A stretch of DNA of 64,000 nucleotides from Mycosphaerella arachidis (Eukaryota; Ascomycota; Dothideomycetes; Mycosphaerellales; Mycosphaerellaceae): NCBI GenBank assembly GCA_001297265.1, contig LIHB01000049.1, positions 62,001-126,000 on the forward strand, given 5' to 3'. Position numbers and translations under genes: made by a program. The notes beneath the pieces were generated by a model. The model did not search any database. It was not told where the DNA came from and was given only the letters and a program-made list of their open reading frames with translations. This document shows, in pieces, positions 21,023 to 31,562 of this stretch. Within the stretch, counting starts at the first letter, position 1. Every line of letters begins with the position of its first letter.

Positions 21023-21926
21023 ATTGGCTCGAAGATGGCTCGTGAATGTATATCGTCAGTCTGAGTGTTCTGGTGCTCAGATGGCTGCTTGATTAAGATG
21101 GTAATAATTTTCCAGCTCTTGCAGCAATCGTTAAGAATGCGAGAAACGTGTAGGCTAGCCCCGTATTGAACGCAGGGAACATCATCTGCTGTAACTGAGC
21201 TGATTCCCGGCTCGAGCTGAATATGTGCGAATGGCTAGGAATGATCGTCTCACTGCATGTTGCCTTCAGCTTGCTTCAAACCCGCCCACCGTGGTGTGAT
21301 CCAGCCTCAAACATCACCAGCAACCGGTCAGCTCATTGAGATGCATTCAGCTCGTTTTCGCGACGAATCTTGGCTGAAGGGTGTTCGATCATAGGTCTTC
21401 ACATATTGCTCGTGGGTGAGCACAAACAAGGCGCACTAGATTGCATGCATGTGAAAGGTCATTTGTACCTGGCAGTGTCAAGGCACTGGGGTACATGTTC
21501 TCCAGCAGGTCAGCTCAGCTTGACTGGCCCTATGCTGTGTAACACTGCTCCAATCCTTTGTTACCTACTGGACATCAGCAGTTCATTCGTCTTACGTGCA
21601 TGTTGTCAATGCTTGGCGCCGCAAAAAGCGTCCAGGGGCTAACTCCGATGTACATGAGAGAAGTGGTATATGAGAGAAGTGGTACATGAGAGAAGTGGTA
21701 CATGAGAGAAGTGGTACATTGGCTTGGCAATCCCAAGCGACAAATTCCCGGACAATGCAAGCTAAGAGCATAAGATCCATGCGTCGGCCCAATGAGAAAG
21801 AATAGCTTGCCTGCCTGATAGCTGGGATACTGTCACTACGGCCGCGTGAATGGCTTCTATTGAGCCCAGCTCAGCTGTCACGCCACGCTCAAGCGTGCTG
21901 CCTACCAGCCGTGAGTTCGAGACACT
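21023..21926. other. intergenic with a 16-bp tandem repeat
   Basis: Promoter side of the flavin oxidase and 3' side of the carboxypeptidase. No supported gene; the only structure is the minisatellite described separately. Confidence 0.5.
21651..21720. repeat. minisatellite, 16-bp unit x 4.4
   Basis: The unit TACATGAGAGAAGTGG is repeated four times back to back (one copy has TATATG) and a fifth partial copy TACATT follows. Confidence 0.95.
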
Positions 21927-23646
21927 CTATGCAGTATTATTGCCCTTCGCCGTCGTGTTACCCGTCTGAGTCGTATACGGTCCAACGGTAGTCAAGCTCG
22001 GAATGCGGCCAAGCAAGAACTCGAGCTGCCTATACGCAGCTCCTGGGGCATACTGCGGAATCTCGTGTCCGGCAAGGTTCACAGTAACAAATGTCAGTCC
22101 ACGCTCCGTGTGCGTTGTTCCTGCCACACCGGCGCCAGCCAGTACCGTGTACAATGGGATGGCGGGAATGTTAGACTGTTCCAGAATGGCGTTGATGACC
22201 TCGTCATCATTGCTCGGGTAGGGCACGAAGAACTCTTCGGTTGGTCGTTGCTGAAAGCCCTGCTTGCCATTCCAGGTCATGTTCTGGATCGTGGCCAGAG
22301 TTCCATTTGCCAGAAGCAGGTAGTCAAGCCAGCCGTGGCCGATGATTACGTTGTTTGTCATCTCGATGACATGTGGAAGTGGACCCAAAGCACTGGGCAC
22401 ACTCTGGTCTGGACTTAGACCAAGGGTTGGGTTTCCACAGATGGCATAGTTCGTAGGTGGAACGTTCAAAGCTTTTTGAACATCAGTCTGGTTGAAGTAA
22501 TTGTTCGGTCCCCAGCCAAGTGATGGAAAGCCAAGCTCGTCCCACAAATACGGACAGTAATCTGTCAGATGGTAGATGTTGAAGCATGGGTTGACGTAAA
22601 TCTCGGCCGTCACAATATCGCTCCAGACGTCACATCCTGGTACAGACGAATTCGGTGCAGATGGAAGTGGTCCAGTTGGAGGAAAAGTAAGAGCTTTCTC
22701 CATGAAGTCGATGTAGCCACATTTCATCGCTCGCTCGTTGATATCCTTCATGAAAGTGTCGTTGAGTGCGAAGATGTTGGCGTAGTCGTTGAGATGCCAG
22801 ACAGCAGGTGCCTCGGTCAGAACATCGTCCTCATTGATGCTGGGGTCATTGACCTGGATACCCTTGACATTGAAGTACTTTGTGTTATTTGCCTTCAGCA
22901 TGTAATAGCTGATATAGGGAATGTACTGGCCGGCATAGCTCTCTCCAGTGATATATACCTTGCGGCCCGTCAGGTCGAAAGTCGTCATGAAGTTCTCCCA
23001 GAAGGCCATGAAGTCTTCGGCGACCTCTTGCTCGTTCGTGATCTTGGCTGGCTCTCCCTTTGCGGCGGGACTGAAACCAGTTCCAATAGGCTGATCCACA
23101 TAGACCATGTTCGTTAAGTTCGTCCATGAATATGGATTAGGAACTGGTTCGTAAGTGCCGGACTGCCACAGAAACGGGCCATTTTCTTGGAACACACCGT
23201 CCAGCGAACTGCATCCGGGACCTCCATTCAGCCAGATAGTGATCTCGTCCGAAGCCTTCGGATTGTCCGAAGGGAAGAACCAGAAGAAAAGTCTATTCTC
23301 ATCTTGGGTGTTGTTGCTGATTGGCAATGTACCTGCATAGGACTCGCCGATGTCAAAGGGGACTTGAGGCAGACCGGTTCCGTTGACTTCATATTCTGCT
23401 GAGAGTCAGTAAAGTCGAGTGAGTGCGTTTTGATGGGGCAAACGTCGCGATCCGGCTCAAACGGCCAGACTTACTTTTAGTCTTGTCGGTATAGTACTGA
23501 CGAGCTTTTCCTGCGGTCCTGGCGCTCAGGACCGAACGCGCCTCTACACTCCGTTTAGCCCTCACTGGTGCCATGCGGTGAGGGTTCTGCAGCGCAAGCA
23601 CTCCCTCCGCGGCGAGCGCGATCGATGCCAGACTGAAAAGCTTCAT
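21927..23646 (-). CDS. secreted serine carboxypeptidase (peptidase family S10)
   Basis: Exon 1 (23646-23475) encodes a signal peptide MKLFSLASIALAAEGVLA and an Arg/Lys-rich propeptide. A 76-nt intron (23399-23474) leads to exon 2 (23398-21927), for 547 residues in total. S10 hallmarks in order: IWLNGGPGCSSLDG, YVDQPIGTGFS, nucleophile elbow ITGESYAGQYIP (Ser about 211), the Asp in NNVIIGHGWLDYLLLA (about 416) and the His in VTVNLAGHEIPQYAPG (about 502). Several NxS/T sites suggest N-glycosylation and the Thr/Asn-rich tail may be O-glycosylated. It removes C-terminal residues from peptides in the vacuole or outside the cell; the lack of a retention signal favours secretion. All catalytic residues are present. 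Confidence 0.9.
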
Positions 23647-24477
23647 CGCTGCAGAGTAGACAGTCGGATGTAGGAATGGATGAACGTCAAGACCGTGGAC
23701 TGGTCATCATGTATACTTCGACGTGTCAAATGCAGTCCCACTCGACGACCTTCACCACGCCTTCGATTCGCTGCCCTCGACATTGCGGCTACCGGCAGCA
23801 TCGCGCGGATTTTGGATGCGCTTGTGGTAAACACACCGAGTCGATGCTATCGCGTGACGTCGGTTCCTGCAGTGGCCATGGTCCGGCAACGATAGTGTCC
23901 AGCAGGATCGACGGCGGATTGGGTGGAGAGCTACGGCACAAGCAAATTTAAGCTCCACAAAGCGTGCATCCACAGCATCTTGCGGAGGTGCCGAAATGCT
24001 TGGCAGATCAACAATCGCGACCTTCCTCATGTGGCTAGCTCTGGTCGTGCTGCGGTTGGATGTTGCATCCTGTTGCACCCATAATCATACCTTGTTGCTG
24101 TCGAGAACACGCGGCCATGAGGCGATGTTTTCTGCTAGTCGTGATTGATCCAGCGTTATTATGCGCCTTCTAACCGTCTCTGGTCATGAATCGTTCGGTT
24201 ATGACAGCGACCATGGTCGAGCCGACCAATGTAAGTGCCCGTTAGAGCCCATTCTGATACTTGCGGATGTCCACCACAAATGTGCGAGATACCACATTTA
24301 CACTCTAGCTTCAATCCGGGATGGGAATCTCATATGGTCCAGCGACCTCCAGACTAGACTAGATACGGAGGAGTTTTGAACCGAGGGCAGGCCAGTAGTA
24401 GGCAGCCAGCTTCAGCCACCTGGCTTTCACCTGTCAACGCAAAGCATGTATTCTTCCGCATGCGGATCCGACCTCAT
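23647..24477. other. intergenic; upstream region of the carboxypeptidase
   Basis: Overlapping short frames only; no domain, repeat or RNA gene recognised. Confidence 0.4.
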
Positions 24478-25315
24478 CTAGATCCCCTTCGGCCGTCCCT
24501 CAAAGTATCCACCATATCTCTGCCCACAGCGCCGAATGCACTCCTGCAGCACGGGCTGCATGAATTCATTCTCCGCCTTCTTGCTCTTCACATTCTCATC
24601 CACGATCGGGAGCCGCTTTAGGCAGTACGCATCGTATTTGCCATTGGTACTCAAGTCGATCTCTCCGCGCATTGCACTGACGACTCGATACAGCCCATCG
24701 TATCTCAACCCCTTGGCAGGATACAGCGCCGGCTCCTCCTTGACGTCTTTCCCGGTGACCTTCTGCGTGATACCAGCTTTTGGCGCAGCGCGGAGGACTC
24801 GTACGGGCTTCTTGCTCTTCAGGGAGGCATCGAGGGCTTTGGTGGCGGAGTTGACGGGTTTTTCCTTCGACTTATCCCAGTCTGCTGCTCCAGTGCTTGC
24901 GAACAGGATTGTCTCGCCGCCATCGACCTCTTCATTCAGGTCGCCGTGTTGGTCGTAGGTGACGATGATGGAGTATGCGCCCTCAGGACCTGGGCTGACG
25001 TCAAAATTCGGATTTCCGTGTGCACCGCCGCTGTAGGCGGAGGATCGAGTGGCGAACCACTGGCCCGCTACGAGGCGGTTGTGTCCGTACGCTTGCTGTG
25101 AGGGCGTTAGAGAGTCAACTTTGAGAAGTGTCTTTGGTGCTACTTAAGCAGCCATCATCGCCCTCATCACTATCTTCGTCTGCCTTTGGTGCCGCGACAG
25201 GGACGACGATGTTGTTCTTCTTTCTGGTCGCTGCACGGTTTGCTGCGTTGGCTGCGATGGTCTTTGCCAATGCCGCGCCGAAGTCCTCGTCTTCGCTACT
25301 GTTGTCATTCGCCAT
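24478..25315 (-). CDS. SRA/YDG-domain protein (5-methylcytosine-reader type)
   Basis: Exon 1 (25315-25144) starts MANDNSSEDEDFGAALAKTI and is acidic then Lys/Arg rich. A 52-nt intron (25092-25143, GTAGCA..CAAG) gives exon 2 (25091-24478), 261 residues in total. The SRA-YDG domain covers about residues 58-250: YGHNRLVAGQWFATRSSAYS, GAHGNPNF, EGAYSIIVTYD, DGGETILFAST, KPVRVLRAAPK and the signature ALYPAKGLRYDGLYRVV. SRA domains flip and read methylated cytosine in UHRF1 and plant SUVH proteins; fungal members are poorly studied and here no RING, PHD or SET domain is attached. The weak 3' splice site (CAAG, with CAG 4 nt earlier) is the uncertain point. A nuclear role in methylated-DNA recognition is inferred. 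Confidence 0.75.
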
Positions 25316-25758
25316 GCTGAGATCTATCGTACTGCTCCGATCTCGCATTGGGTTTCGATGTTGTTGATGTATGTCGGAGAACTTGAGCTTAGAAAGATCT
25401 CGTTTGACGCACGGGCTCACCTGTCGCACCTCGGTGTCTACATTCACATGCGGTTAGCACAAAGGGTGGCGTTACAATTGCTTGCTACGGTCATGCGGCC
25501 TTGGCGAAGGTGAAGATTATCGTACATATCGGACAGTATAGCGGTATGTGCACAATACTGAGGCAGCCCGCTCATTGCGATGCTCGTCTGCTAGTGCTGC
25601 TGCGTCTCCTCGATGCAGCTTCTCCAGCATCACTATCTGAGTTCGACAGGTTCCTTTCCTCGATAATGATGTCACTGCTTCCGCGACTGCTAGGTCTGTC
25701 CTTACTGTGGCGCCTCATCTCACCATGTGTCAGCGGTCGGAGACCAAGTGGACAGGGG
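25316..25758. other. intergenic, no gene seen
   Basis: Promoter side of the SRA gene and 3' side of the CorA-like relic. No supported frame. Confidence 0.4.
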
Positions 25759-27320
25759 TCAAGCAGCAGCGGGCTGGGTTTCTGCCACAGCAGCAGTGGT
25801 GATGTACTTCGCCAGTTCCGTGATGATCTCGCTCTCGTAGCGTGCCTCTACCCTTGATCTGTCGTTTGCTTCACCCGGCTCGATGGATTGTATAGAAGGC
25901 TTCCGAAGTTTGATTTGAGGCAGCCGGCGCACAAGCAAGTATCGTTTGAATGACACCCATGCCCCGAGCTCGGGACTGCTACCGTCGTGTGCAAGCAAGC
26001 TATACAGTCTCTTATTGATAGCCCTTTCTGGGGAGAATCAGCGCCTTAACAGTCGTTACCGCCATCGATCAGAAAAGCTGAGCTGGCCAGCATCGACGTC
26101 GTCTACAGCACCTGTACTTGTCCAGAGGTCAGAGTGCTCTTCTCCGAGATTATCGTACAGAAGTTCGTAAAGTCCTCGCTTGTCCGACGCTCGTCGGCTG
26201 CGCTATAGACCGTGCTTGACACCATATCAGAGGATCATGACTGGGGTTATGTTAGTGCAGATAGGTTATAGTGGCTTTTGAATTCTTACCCATGACTATG
26301 AAGGTAGCAGCAGCTACAAATTACCGGCTGATGCCGCGATTGCCCGCGAAAAGGCTCATGTTCATGTCGAAGAAAGCCACGATGAACGTGAGATGCAAGA
26401 ATATGGAAGTGATTCAGCTGAGTCGCCACATCGAGAAACCAAGCTGGAGGGACTGTCTCGAGTCTCTAATGCCGACAGAGTTGTACATGAGGTCGTTGAG
26501 GTAATTGGTTGGCTGGACCAGATCTCCCGAGGCTTTGTGGTGCAGCCACTCAAAGTCCACGGGCGTACTTGCCATCCAGTCTACTTCTACGCCATTCTCT
26601 TCATCATCCATATCTGCAAATGGAAACATGATTCCCCGCATTTCCTTCCCTGGATCCGACTGCAGCCATATGACTTTGTCTACTTTCAGCCACGATGTTT
26701 GGTCATCCACAGCTCTGGTGCCCTCGACTCGTCTGCAGGGTTCTCGGAGATCTTGTCTTTCAGCAAGGAGACGTGATCAGCCCCCGCGGCGACGATTGGT
26801 TCCAGACAACACCCAAGCCGTGGAACAGGTCGACCATGATGAAATTGGTGCATTGAGCTGCCAAGCGAGACTCGTTTAGTACATCCCCCTTCCTAAGGTA
26901 GACCGCTGACCGACGCCACCTGTTCTCGAACTCGTTCTTCGGCTGACCGATATAGTCGTCGAGTAGCTTTGAAGCGGAGTTGTCGAAGATGTTGCCGTTG
27001 TCTAAATCCTGGAGAAGGACTTCGTCGGTCTTGCTTCTCCTGGCTCGAGCATTGCCTTCAGGCAATTGTTTCGCGTAAGGATTCCTGATGTCAATGTCCG
27101 GTTAGACTCGGAAGTGCGGTCCCAGATTGTGTTGCACATAAGCAGACGACCGCTGCGCGCAAGTTTCGTACCTATATGGAGCATTTTGATTGTCGTCGTA
27201 AGCAAAATAAGATGCATGAGCTTGGCATCGATAGATCCATTACCAGCCATTGGTTGTCGCTTGCGTCTGTGAGGTGTGTCTGTCGTGAAGTTCTTCATGT
27301 AGTCCAGCGCGAATGCCGCC
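25759..27320 (-). pseudogene. CorA-like magnesium-transporter-domain protein, riddled with in-frame stops
   Basis: The minus strand can be read in one frame over long stretches. The N-terminal part has YFAYDDNQNAPYRYETCAQR, then PDIDIRNPYAKQLPEGNARA (27000-27290). A frame change near 26770 leads to NDLMYNSVGIRDSRQSLQLG and FSMWRLS. The next codon is TGA (26416-26414) where family members have Trp, followed by helix ITSIFLHLTFIVAFFDMNMS (compare the FGMN-type motif of CorA). A TAA (26323-26321) precedes FVAAATFIVMG. After a clean intron (GTAAGA..CCAG), further stops TGA, TAG, TAA and TGA interrupt an otherwise readable tail ending in SEIITELAKYITTAAVAETQ. Stops sit where TGG or CGA would fit, as expected after RIP. 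Function is lost. Confidence 0.7.
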
Positions 27321-28036
27321 CGAGAGATATTTCACCACGAATCAGTCTCTCTCGCCACGAGCGTCCACTTGAGAACGGCTTGCCATTTATTTGTCGTGGA
27401 TTGTTATTTCTGGCTCATTTGCTGAACGTTTTCATGCCGACAAGCTCGCTAGGATGATCAATGTTGAACTTCTTCGGCAGGAATTGCGTCGCCCATGGAG
27501 CATTTTGAATATGGATTGCCCGTAACAAAGCGGCGTGAACACGCTTTGTGTCGGAGTAAAAGCGCTTGAGTTCAGAAATTGTTTGGATCTCCTGGTTGGC
27601 AACTGTGGTCCGTGTTTACTCTTGGAGCTGCTTTTTTCTGAGAAGCTTTATTTGACACTGCAGTGCCATTAGTCCTTTTGCTGCTCGCCATACTCGACGC
27701 CCGTAACACGATAATCTCGGGTAGCGGGGAGCGACTCTTTCATTGTTTCCATTAATCGCAGCTATGGAGTGTTTATACTGAGGTCTTGCCATTGAGAATG
27801 TCGACGACGTAGCGCCTAGGGGCGCTTGTCATCGCCTCCATCGCAACTATCGAATGTAAGACAACGTGTCACTCGGCGAATTTTTGACATGAGAAGGTAA
27901 CAGGAGTCGTACAGATGTGGGTCATCGAAGGATTGCAGATGCGGATCCTGAGGCTGAAGCACCAAGCTGAAACAGAAGATGGTGTGCACTCCCATGCACG
28001 ATTGGCTGCATACCATGTACCAGAAGTGTCGACTGT
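27321..28036. other. intergenic, no gene seen
   Basis: AT-richer than its surroundings, with only short frames on both strands. Confidence 0.4.
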
Positions 28037-28894
28037 CTATGGTTCGTCTGTGTATTCCGGAGGCTGATCTGTATCATCTTCAACGTCTGCATGCTGATCA
28101 TGCTGCTGCTGCTGCTCTTGCTCCATGTGTACAGACCACAGTGCGCTGCCGGCCGCCGATGTGAGCAAAAACAACATCGCTACGACCGGTACGAGCTGTA
28201 GGATCATGTAGGTAGTGCCAAACCACATGTACTCCCACCTTCGCTTCTTCGACTTTATGTACTGATTGCGTTGCTTCTTCGTGAACTCCCTGAGAGCAAA
28301 GTATCGCCAATTCAGCAGTGGACCAGCTCGATACCCGGTGAGAAGTAGGAATAGAGGCACTCCCACGAACGGAACGAAGTTCAGTGGCAAGAATAGGACA
28401 AATTCGAAAATCTGCCTAAAAGAGAACGGTGCGTACTGTGCTCCTTTATCACGTGGTCCTAATCGTTTGTAGGGATCTGCTTCGTCGATGTCTTCGGACA
28501 CTGGTCTGCGATTCTTCACTAGCCCTTCATAGCCCTCAGCGACCATTACTGCGTCGAAAATGTCGACCTGTGTGTGGTCCACGAACATGGCCTCGAACAG
28601 TACCTGAATCAGAAGAGATCCGACTCCCAAGATGAAGAACGTCCCATTCACCCATGCAGATCCCTTGTAATGAAACAAAGCCAGAAACGCAACAATCGGT
28701 AGGTATGTTGTCAGGAACAAGATCGCCAGAACACATGTCGAAAGCAGCGTGAGTGGTATGAGTCTGCTTCGAAGCAACGGATGCAAGAATCTGTGAGTGG
28801 CGAAGTAGTAGATGCCTTTGACTGGATACCAGAAAGCCGGTGAGAAGTTTTTGCGCCAGAGTTGCTGTATGGTGCTGCAGTTTGAGGCCGCCAT
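28037..28894 (-). CDS. RRT8/LDS-like multipass membrane protein (EI24 family)
   Basis: Single exon, 285 residues. Several hydrophobic helices are visible: LIPLTLLSTCVLAILFLTTY (about 46-65), IVAFLALFHYKG, FILGVGSLLIQVLFEAMFVD, FEFVLFLPLNFVPFVGVPLF and LQLVPVVAMLFLLTSAAGSA. The FLPLNFVPFVGVPLFLLLTG motif and the N-terminal WYPVKGIYYFATHRFLHPLL are typical of fungal outer-spore-wall protein RRT8/LDS1/LDS2 relatives. These yeast proteins associate with lipid droplets and the spore wall. The C-terminal tail is Gln/Asp rich and cytosolic. Family assignment is good; the exact role in a filamentous fungus is not known. Confidence 0.8.
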   Translation of the reverse strand: MAASNCSTIQQLWRKNFSPAFWYPVKGIYYFATHRFLHPLLRSRLIPLTLLSTCVLAILFLTTYLPIVAFLALFHYKGSAWVNGTFFILGVGSLLIQVLFEAMFVDHTQVDIFDAVMVAEGYEGLVKNRRPVSEDIDEADPYKRLGPRDKGAQYAPFSFRQIFEFVLFLPLNFVPFVGVPLFLLLTGYRAGPLLNWRYFALREFTKKQRNQYIKSKKRRWEYMWFGTTYMILQLVPVVAMLFLLTSAAGSALWSVHMEQEQQQQHDQHADVEDDTDQPPEYTDEP

Positions 28895-29389
28895 GTTACG
28901 TATGAATGTGGCGCGACGCAGTGCTGTTGCTCCTGGGATATCTCGTGGGACGTTTGGACTTCCTATGCAGCTACCATCATAGAGCGCAGTTGGCCGTGAT
29001 CTTCAGCTGATGCTTCGAGGAGAAAATGTGGACGTCGAATGTGGTTGCCTTGTCGTTGGTGTCGTGTGCAAACGTGACGATGCAAGATTGGCTGGAGGAC
29101 TTATCACTCGGCTGCACTTTCCCTTCCTATGATTAGGGTCTAGCCGCTGTGCCTCAGGCCTGCAAAGTTGGGAGTAGTGGTTCATGTGGCTTTGGTAATG
29201 AGGAAGGCAACGACATGCAGAGAGACCAGATGGCCGCTGAGATAACGGTATTGCAATGACTATTGACTCAGATCCTCTATCGAATGACTGTTCTGAGAAG
29301 GCCCACGACGTCCAATCCTTACCATCACGGACCAAACATCTCACCCCAAGACAACCCCACATACAACACACTCACACCGCAAAGACTGT
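28895..29389. other. intergenic, no gene seen
   Basis: Upstream of the RRT8-like gene and downstream of the small secreted protein. Frames here are short and overlapping. Confidence 0.4.
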
Positions 29390-29813
29390 CTAAAGCTGCT
29401 CTACCATCAATCCAGAGGACACCGTTTCTACTAGTTGCATGCGAGTAGGAGCGAAAGTACAAATGTCCTCATAGTGACGCCCGGCCGAGTCATATTCCGG
29501 CCAACGGCTTTGATAACACGAGCAGCACTCCTCGCCGTACCCCGAGTCTAGGCAGCCTTTATCTCCTCTGTTGCAGCAGAGCTGCTCCTAGCCGGCACGC
29601 TGTCGTGGCATGTCCGGTGCTACCATAGTAAGCGGGCGTAAGACTGGGCTATGAGTCCCTCGGCCAGCTTGGTATGCTTTAATGCTGGCAGCGTTGTACC
29701 ACAGGAGGCTGACAATTACCACGGAAGATGTCGTTGCCGTTGATGTCCTTTGCGCAAGGTAGGACAGCTGCGCGGGACACGGTGATGAGGCTTAGAGCTG
29801 TAGCGAAGAGCAT
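29390..29813 (-). CDS. small secreted cysteine-rich protein (effector-like), two exons
   Basis: Exon 1 (29813-29700) encodes MLFATALSLITVSRAAVLPC followed by AKDINGNDIFRGNCQPPV, with a good signal peptide cleaved after SRA. A 112-nt intron (29588-29699, GTACAA..GGCTAG) joins phase 0 to exon 2 (29587-29390), which starts EQLCCNRGDKGCLDSGYGEE and continues CCSCYQSRWPEYDSAGRHYE to a TAG. The product is 103 residues with nine cysteines at 20, 34, 42, 43, 50, 59, 60, 62 and 81, including two CC pairs. I know no family for this spacing. Size, secretion signal and cysteine content are those of effector-like or antifungal small secreted proteins; that role is inference. The intron donor is weak, so transcript evidence would matter. 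Confidence 0.5.
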
Positions 29814-30470
29814 CTTGCAGCGATCCGAAGGTGGTTGGTTGATTGTAAAGGGTTCAAATCGTCTTTGAAGTTAGCAGTAGGTGTATGTCAAAGGGTGAAT
29901 GATAGTTCTGACTTCGCGATAGTGCAGGAGATGAGACTTCTTTATAGCAGCAGTCATAAAAATGACTGGACTGCTCACCGCTTGACCACGTCGTGGTAGC
30001 ACTGCGTATCTGGTGCTTAATAAAGCAACTCACCACGCTGCAGCGAAGCCAGGTCTCCGACCAGAGATACTCGGGCGGCCATTCATGCGTCTGGATAGCC
30101 CGCGGGATGCCTCAGGACAATACGGTGGTTGATCATGTAGAACGCGTCTATAGTCCAGCTGCGTTGTATTCCTTGGATCGAGGCGGCTTTTTCCATCTTT
30201 GACGTATTCTTTCCACCCCTTGGAGACTGAATACGCGACATTGCTGGGTATGAGGAAGAGGGAGCACGTTTGCGCTATACACAGATCAAGCATGGATGCC
30301 TTCACGATCATGATCTGTGGTCCTTGGATGTAGTGAACACGCCGGAGAGGTAGGAGGTACAAGCTCTGGAAGGCTGCCGCTCGGCTGGACTTGCCGCTTC
30401 TTGTTGATGTACCGTGCCAGATGACATCAGCAAACACGATTCTTCGAGTGCTGTGCCACAAACTCTCTCC
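29814..30470. other. divergent intergenic region
   Basis: It lies between the small secreted protein (minus) and the methyltransferase (plus). Frames inside are shadows; no RNA gene seen. Confidence 0.45.
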
Positions 30471-31562
30471 ATGTCTTCGATCCCCAACCTCAATACTCTC
30501 CGCTCACGTGGACCGCGACTGCGTGGCCGCAGGGGAGGTTCAAGAGGCACTGGTGACATTGGCGACGATCTTGGAGCGGAAGAAGTTGAGAAGTCCCGCG
30601 ATCAGATCATTCAACAGACGGACCACGATGCCAGCAGCAGTCGGATGAGCGCCGTGTCGCTCGGCTACTTCGAGGACGACTTTGCAAAAGCTTTCTTTCC
30701 CGCAAATCAAGAAGTGCCAAAGCGATATCCAATCATCAACCGAGGCACATATGTCCGTACGAAAGCCATCGACCGGCTGGTCACGCAGTTCCTGGAGACA
30801 GATCACTCCCAGAAGAAGCAGATCATATCCCTCGGCGCCGGCTCAGATACACGCTTCTTCCGCCTCTGTGCTGGCAAGCACAATGTCACCTACCACGAGC
30901 TCGACTTCGAATCGAACGTAGTCCCAAAGCGGGCCGCGATCAGAAGCTCACAACAGCTCTCACGCATGATTCTGCCACAAGAAGGTGGTTCGTCCTACCA
31001 CCTCCATGCCATAGATTTGCGGGATCTGACCAACGAATCGCCACCCACCATACCAAACCTGGACGAGACTCTACCAACACTCCTGATTAGCGAATGCTGC
31101 CTCTGCTACCTTCCAGCCGACGCCGCTGGCAGCGTCGTACAATATTTCACCATGAACCTCAAGGGGGCTCTCGCCATGATATTGTACGAGCCAATCCAGC
31201 CCTTCGACGCCTTCGGCAAGACTATGGTTTTCAATCTTGGCTCAAGGGGGATTGAGCTGAGGACGTTGAAGCGGTACTTCTCGCTTGAGGCGCAGCGGCA
31301 GAGGTTGAAGGTATTGGGCTTCAAGGACGGCCAGGGGGCGAGGGATGTCCATCAGATTTGGAGAAGTGATGAGTGGATTGTTGCTGCTGAGAGGGAGAGG
31401 ATTGAGAAAGTGGAGTGGTTGGATGAAGTGGAGGAGTGGCAGTTGCTGGCTAGTCATTATTGTGTTGCTTGGGGTTGGAGAGGGGATGTGTTTCAGGCGG
31501 CGTGGGGAAGCGTGCAAGGTGCGAGAACTGATGAGGAGCGGAGGGATGATGAGGTGATGTAG
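30471..31562 (+). CDS. PPM1: leucine carboxyl methyltransferase 1 (PP2A methyltransferase)
   Basis: The product is 363 residues from ATG 30471 (MSSIPNLNTLRSRGPRLRGR), chosen because fungal Ppm1 proteins begin with a similar Ser/Asn-Leu-Arg-Gly leader; an in-frame ATG exists 57 nt upstream. Features: YFEDDFAKAFFPAN near residue 65, the substrate-binding VRTKAIDRLVTQFL, the SAM-binding loop QIISLGAGSDTRFFRL (about 120-135), YHELDFES (acidic SAM contact), TLLISECCLCYLP and AMILYEPIQPFDAFG. The C-terminal block ends with HYCVAWGWRGD. It methylates the C-terminal Leu of the PP2A catalytic subunit and thereby controls B-subunit binding. No introns. All motifs expected for activity are visible. Confidence 0.9.
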   Translation: MSSIPNLNTLRSRGPRLRGRRGGSRGTGDIGDDLGAEEVEKSRDQIIQQTDHDASSSRMSAVSLGYFEDDFAKAFFPANQEVPKRYPIINRGTYVRTKAIDRLVTQFLETDHSQKKQIISLGAGSDTRFFRLCAGKHNVTYHELDFESNVVPKRAAIRSSQQLSRMILPQEGGSSYHLHAIDLRDLTNESPPTIPNLDETLPTLLISECCLCYLPADAAGSVVQYFTMNLKGALAMILYEPIQPFDAFGKTMVFNLGSRGIELRTLKRYFSLEAQRQRLKVLGFKDGQGARDVHQIWRSDEWIVAAERERIEKVEWLDEVEEWQLLASHYCVAWGWRGDVFQAAWGSVQGARTDEERRDDEVM

